DNA of 6,969 bases from SKLM01 sp964450435 (lineage in GTDB: Bacteria; Chloroflexota; Anaerolineae; B4-G1). The notes below the pieces were generated by a model that was not told where the DNA came from, made no database searches, and worked only from the letters and a program-made list of their open reading frames with translations. The translations under genes and the position numbers were made by a program. Shown one piece after another: positions 5,877 to 6,969 of this stretch. Each line of letters starts with the position of its first letter. Position 1 is the stretch's first letter. The stretch is taken from positions 1 to 6,969 of the forward strand of contig CAYVCX010000099.1 of assembly GCA_964450435.1 (NCBI GenBank). Reading direction: 5' to 3'.

Positions 5877-5988
5877 GATTCTCCCTTCATATCTCGGGCC
5901 GGCCCCGAAGCCTCTGGTCCGCCTCCGTCCCTATGCTCGGTTGAGCCACGCAACCCGCGGTCAGCGCCGGACTGGCCCACGGGAAGGA

Positions 5989-6023
5989 GGCTGGCTTACG
6001 ATACAAGCGTTGGCGTGCCAGCC
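5989..6023. other. Inverted repeat downstream of the hydrolase gene
   Basis: GGCTGGC (5989-5995) and GCCAGCC (6017-6023) are perfect 7-bp arms with a 21-nt loop, about 85 nt past the hydrolase stop. The position suits a 3' stem-loop of the hydrolase message, but there is no T-run, so it is only a weak terminator candidate. Confidence 0.3.
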
Positions 6024-6070
6024 CTCAGGGTCGACGGCGGTGCGGCTCTGCCATTTCACGGTCCATTCCC

Positions 6071-6098
6071 TTGACCTCGTGTCTACGTCAACTATACT
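6071..6098 (+). promoter_or_regulatory. Promoter pointing antisense into the hydrolase gene
   Basis: TTGACC (6071-6076), a 16-nt spacer and TATACT (6093-6098) match consensus at 5 of 6 bases in each box. Transcription would start near 6105, at the 3' end of the minus-strand hydrolase gene, and run antisense to it. The -35 region is also part of a TTGAC...GTCAA inverted repeat (6071-6075 and 6087-6091) that could be a regulator site. Confidence 0.45.
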
Positions 6099-6106
6099 CC
6101 CTTCGG

Positions 6107-6877
6107 TCACACTGGCAAACAAGGCGTTCCTCGCCATCCAAGACCGTCCTCAAAGAAGTCCAACCACATATGGCCGGTCGTGATAAGGACCTCGGGATGA
6201 GCCGCCCTGAATGCTCGCAGGCGTGCCTCGTGAGGTCCCACCATCAGCCCGGTCAGCCATGGTGGGACCTCATCGGTGAAGCCTATGGGCGCCGCGGACC
6301 CCACGTTGAACAGCCACCCAGAGTCGCTTTGGATGGCAACGCCGCAGTGTCCCGGGGTGTGTCCAAACAGGGGCACCAGCCACGTTTCCGGCTCAAAAGG
6401 CAGCCGGATCGCCGGGAAGTCGAACCACGTGTCAGCGTCGTCATCGTAGAGGACGAACTCGGGCCGGTGGGCCGCGTGACGCCGCACGTAACCCAGATCG
6501 CTCAGCCGGCGCGGAGCCCGCGTGAAGGCTTCATGCTCGTTGCGGTGCACGTGTACGGTGGCGTGGGGGAAGTCGCGCAGGCCGCCGGCGTGATCGAAGT
6601 GGAGATGGGTGAGCACGATGTCGCGCACGTCCTCCGTGCGGTAGCCAAGCCGCGCCAACTGGTGCACGGCGGCCTCCTGCGGGTTCATCCGCAGCTGCAC
6701 CAGTATACGAAAGGCGTGCAATATGGCAGGCGGGCGGACGTAGTCATCGCATCCGAGCCCGGCATCCACCAGAAGCAGGCCCCGATCGGTTTCGATGAGG
6801 AGGCACAGCTGCCCGGTGCGCCAGTGGGAGGGAACCCGGGCACAACAAGTGAAGCAGTTCAAGAAGTGGATGGCCAT
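6107..6877 (-). CDS. Metallo-beta-lactamase-fold hydrolase, bridging Asp absent
   Basis: A 256-residue protein of the metallo-beta-lactamase fold, closest by pattern to the N-acyl homoserine lactonase-like hydrolases. THLHFDHAGG at 90-99 supplies H91, H93, D95 and H96. GHTPGH at 172-177 and the late H236 (TTGHMW) supply further zinc ligands. The usual Gly-Asp-Ala that bridges the two metals is replaced by VGSAAP, with S194 (codon TCC) where Asp is expected. The N-terminus is cysteine-rich (C8, C11, C12, C25) with LLLVDAGLG at 34-42, typical of strand 3. I prefer ATG 6877, because relatives begin close to this point and GGAGG lies about 13 nt upstream. A TTG at 6901 would add eight residues. 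The substrate cannot be told; a lactone or other ester is likely from the family. Confidence 0.85.
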   Translation of the reverse strand: MAIHFLNCFTCCARVPSHWRTGQLCLLIETDRGLLLVDAGLGCDDYVRPPAILHAFRILVQLRMNPQEAAVHQLARLGYRTEDVRDIVLTHLHFDHAGGLRDFPHATVHVHRNEHEAFTRAPRRLSDLGYVRRHAAHRPEFVLYDDDADTWFDFPAIRLPFEPETWLVPLFGHTPGHCGVAIQSDSGWLFNVGSAAPIGFTDEVPPWLTGLMVGPHEARLRAFRAAHPEVLITTGHMWLDFFEDGLGWRGTPCLPV

Positions 6878-6969
6878 GGTATACGCGCTGCCTCCAAGCA
6901 ACTGTGTTCAAAGGCTATGATATCAAGCCATGCCTCCTGCGTAGTTGGGGTCCCACAAGGTACCGTTCT

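Noticed and set aside
5505..6074. Plus-strand open frame (189 codons) opposite the DUF3024 gene
   Set aside because: The minus strand encodes a full-length DUF3024 protein with a ribosome site; this frame has no recognisable domain.
6923..6969. Possible C-terminus of an upstream minus-strand gene, reading ...LWDPNYAGGMA then stop
   Set aside because: The peptide looks natural, but only 14 codons are in the window and two other frames are also open over most of it, so the gene cannot be confirmed.

Overview
The window is GC-rich, tightly packed bacterial DNA. The best guess at source is a Chloroflexota-like or other deep-branching soil, hot-spring or sediment bacterium. The main hint is the secreted two-domain protein, whose short LPIVFN stretch after the signal peptide resembles the LPLV-type segments I associate with Chloroflexota exported proteins. 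The accompanying families (DUF3795, DUF3024, CPBP protease, radical SAM plus nitroreductase) fit but are not diagnostic. No rRNA, tRNA, IS element, CRISPR array or phage gene was recognised.

Left arm (1-2708, plus strand). A near-consensus promoter (TTGACA, 17 nt, TACACT) precedes a GC-rich leader of about 165 nt. It is followed by a radical SAM protein (217-1479) and, 9 nt later, a nitroreductase-family flavoprotein (1489-2280). A possible 31-codon ORF with an excellent Shine-Dalgarno starts 13 nt after the nitroreductase. A 57-residue cysteine-rich protein (2535-2708), with its own possible -10 box, looks like desulforedoxin with an extra cysteine-rich insert. All the recognised products on this arm are redox or metal proteins: an Fe-S radical enzyme, a flavin enzyme and a probable Fe(Cys)4 protein.

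Middle (2709-2898). The two arms converge on a short gap holding a tandem 11-nt repeat and a CCGGCCGGC inverted repeat that may end transcription from either side.

Right arm (2899-6877, minus strand, read right to left). The genes are a metallo-beta-lactamase-fold hydrolase (6877-6107), a DUF3024 protein (5876-5529), a DUF3795 cysteine-rich protein (5433-5007), a secreted fibronectin III-like protein (4700-3786) and a CPBP-family membrane protease (3732-2899). The secreted protein and the protease are close enough to be one transcript. The DUF3795 gene is split by a +4 frame change that sits exactly in a (GGGA)4 tract; three copies would restore a normal 140-residue protein. The hydrolase has a Ser where the family's bridging Asp is expected. 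A good sigma-70-like promoter at 6071-6098 points antisense into the hydrolase gene.

No recognised defence or mobile system is present. The most unusual items are the radical SAM/nitroreductase pair with its small downstream ORFs, the expanded desulforedoxin-like protein, and the tetranucleotide-repeat frameshift.
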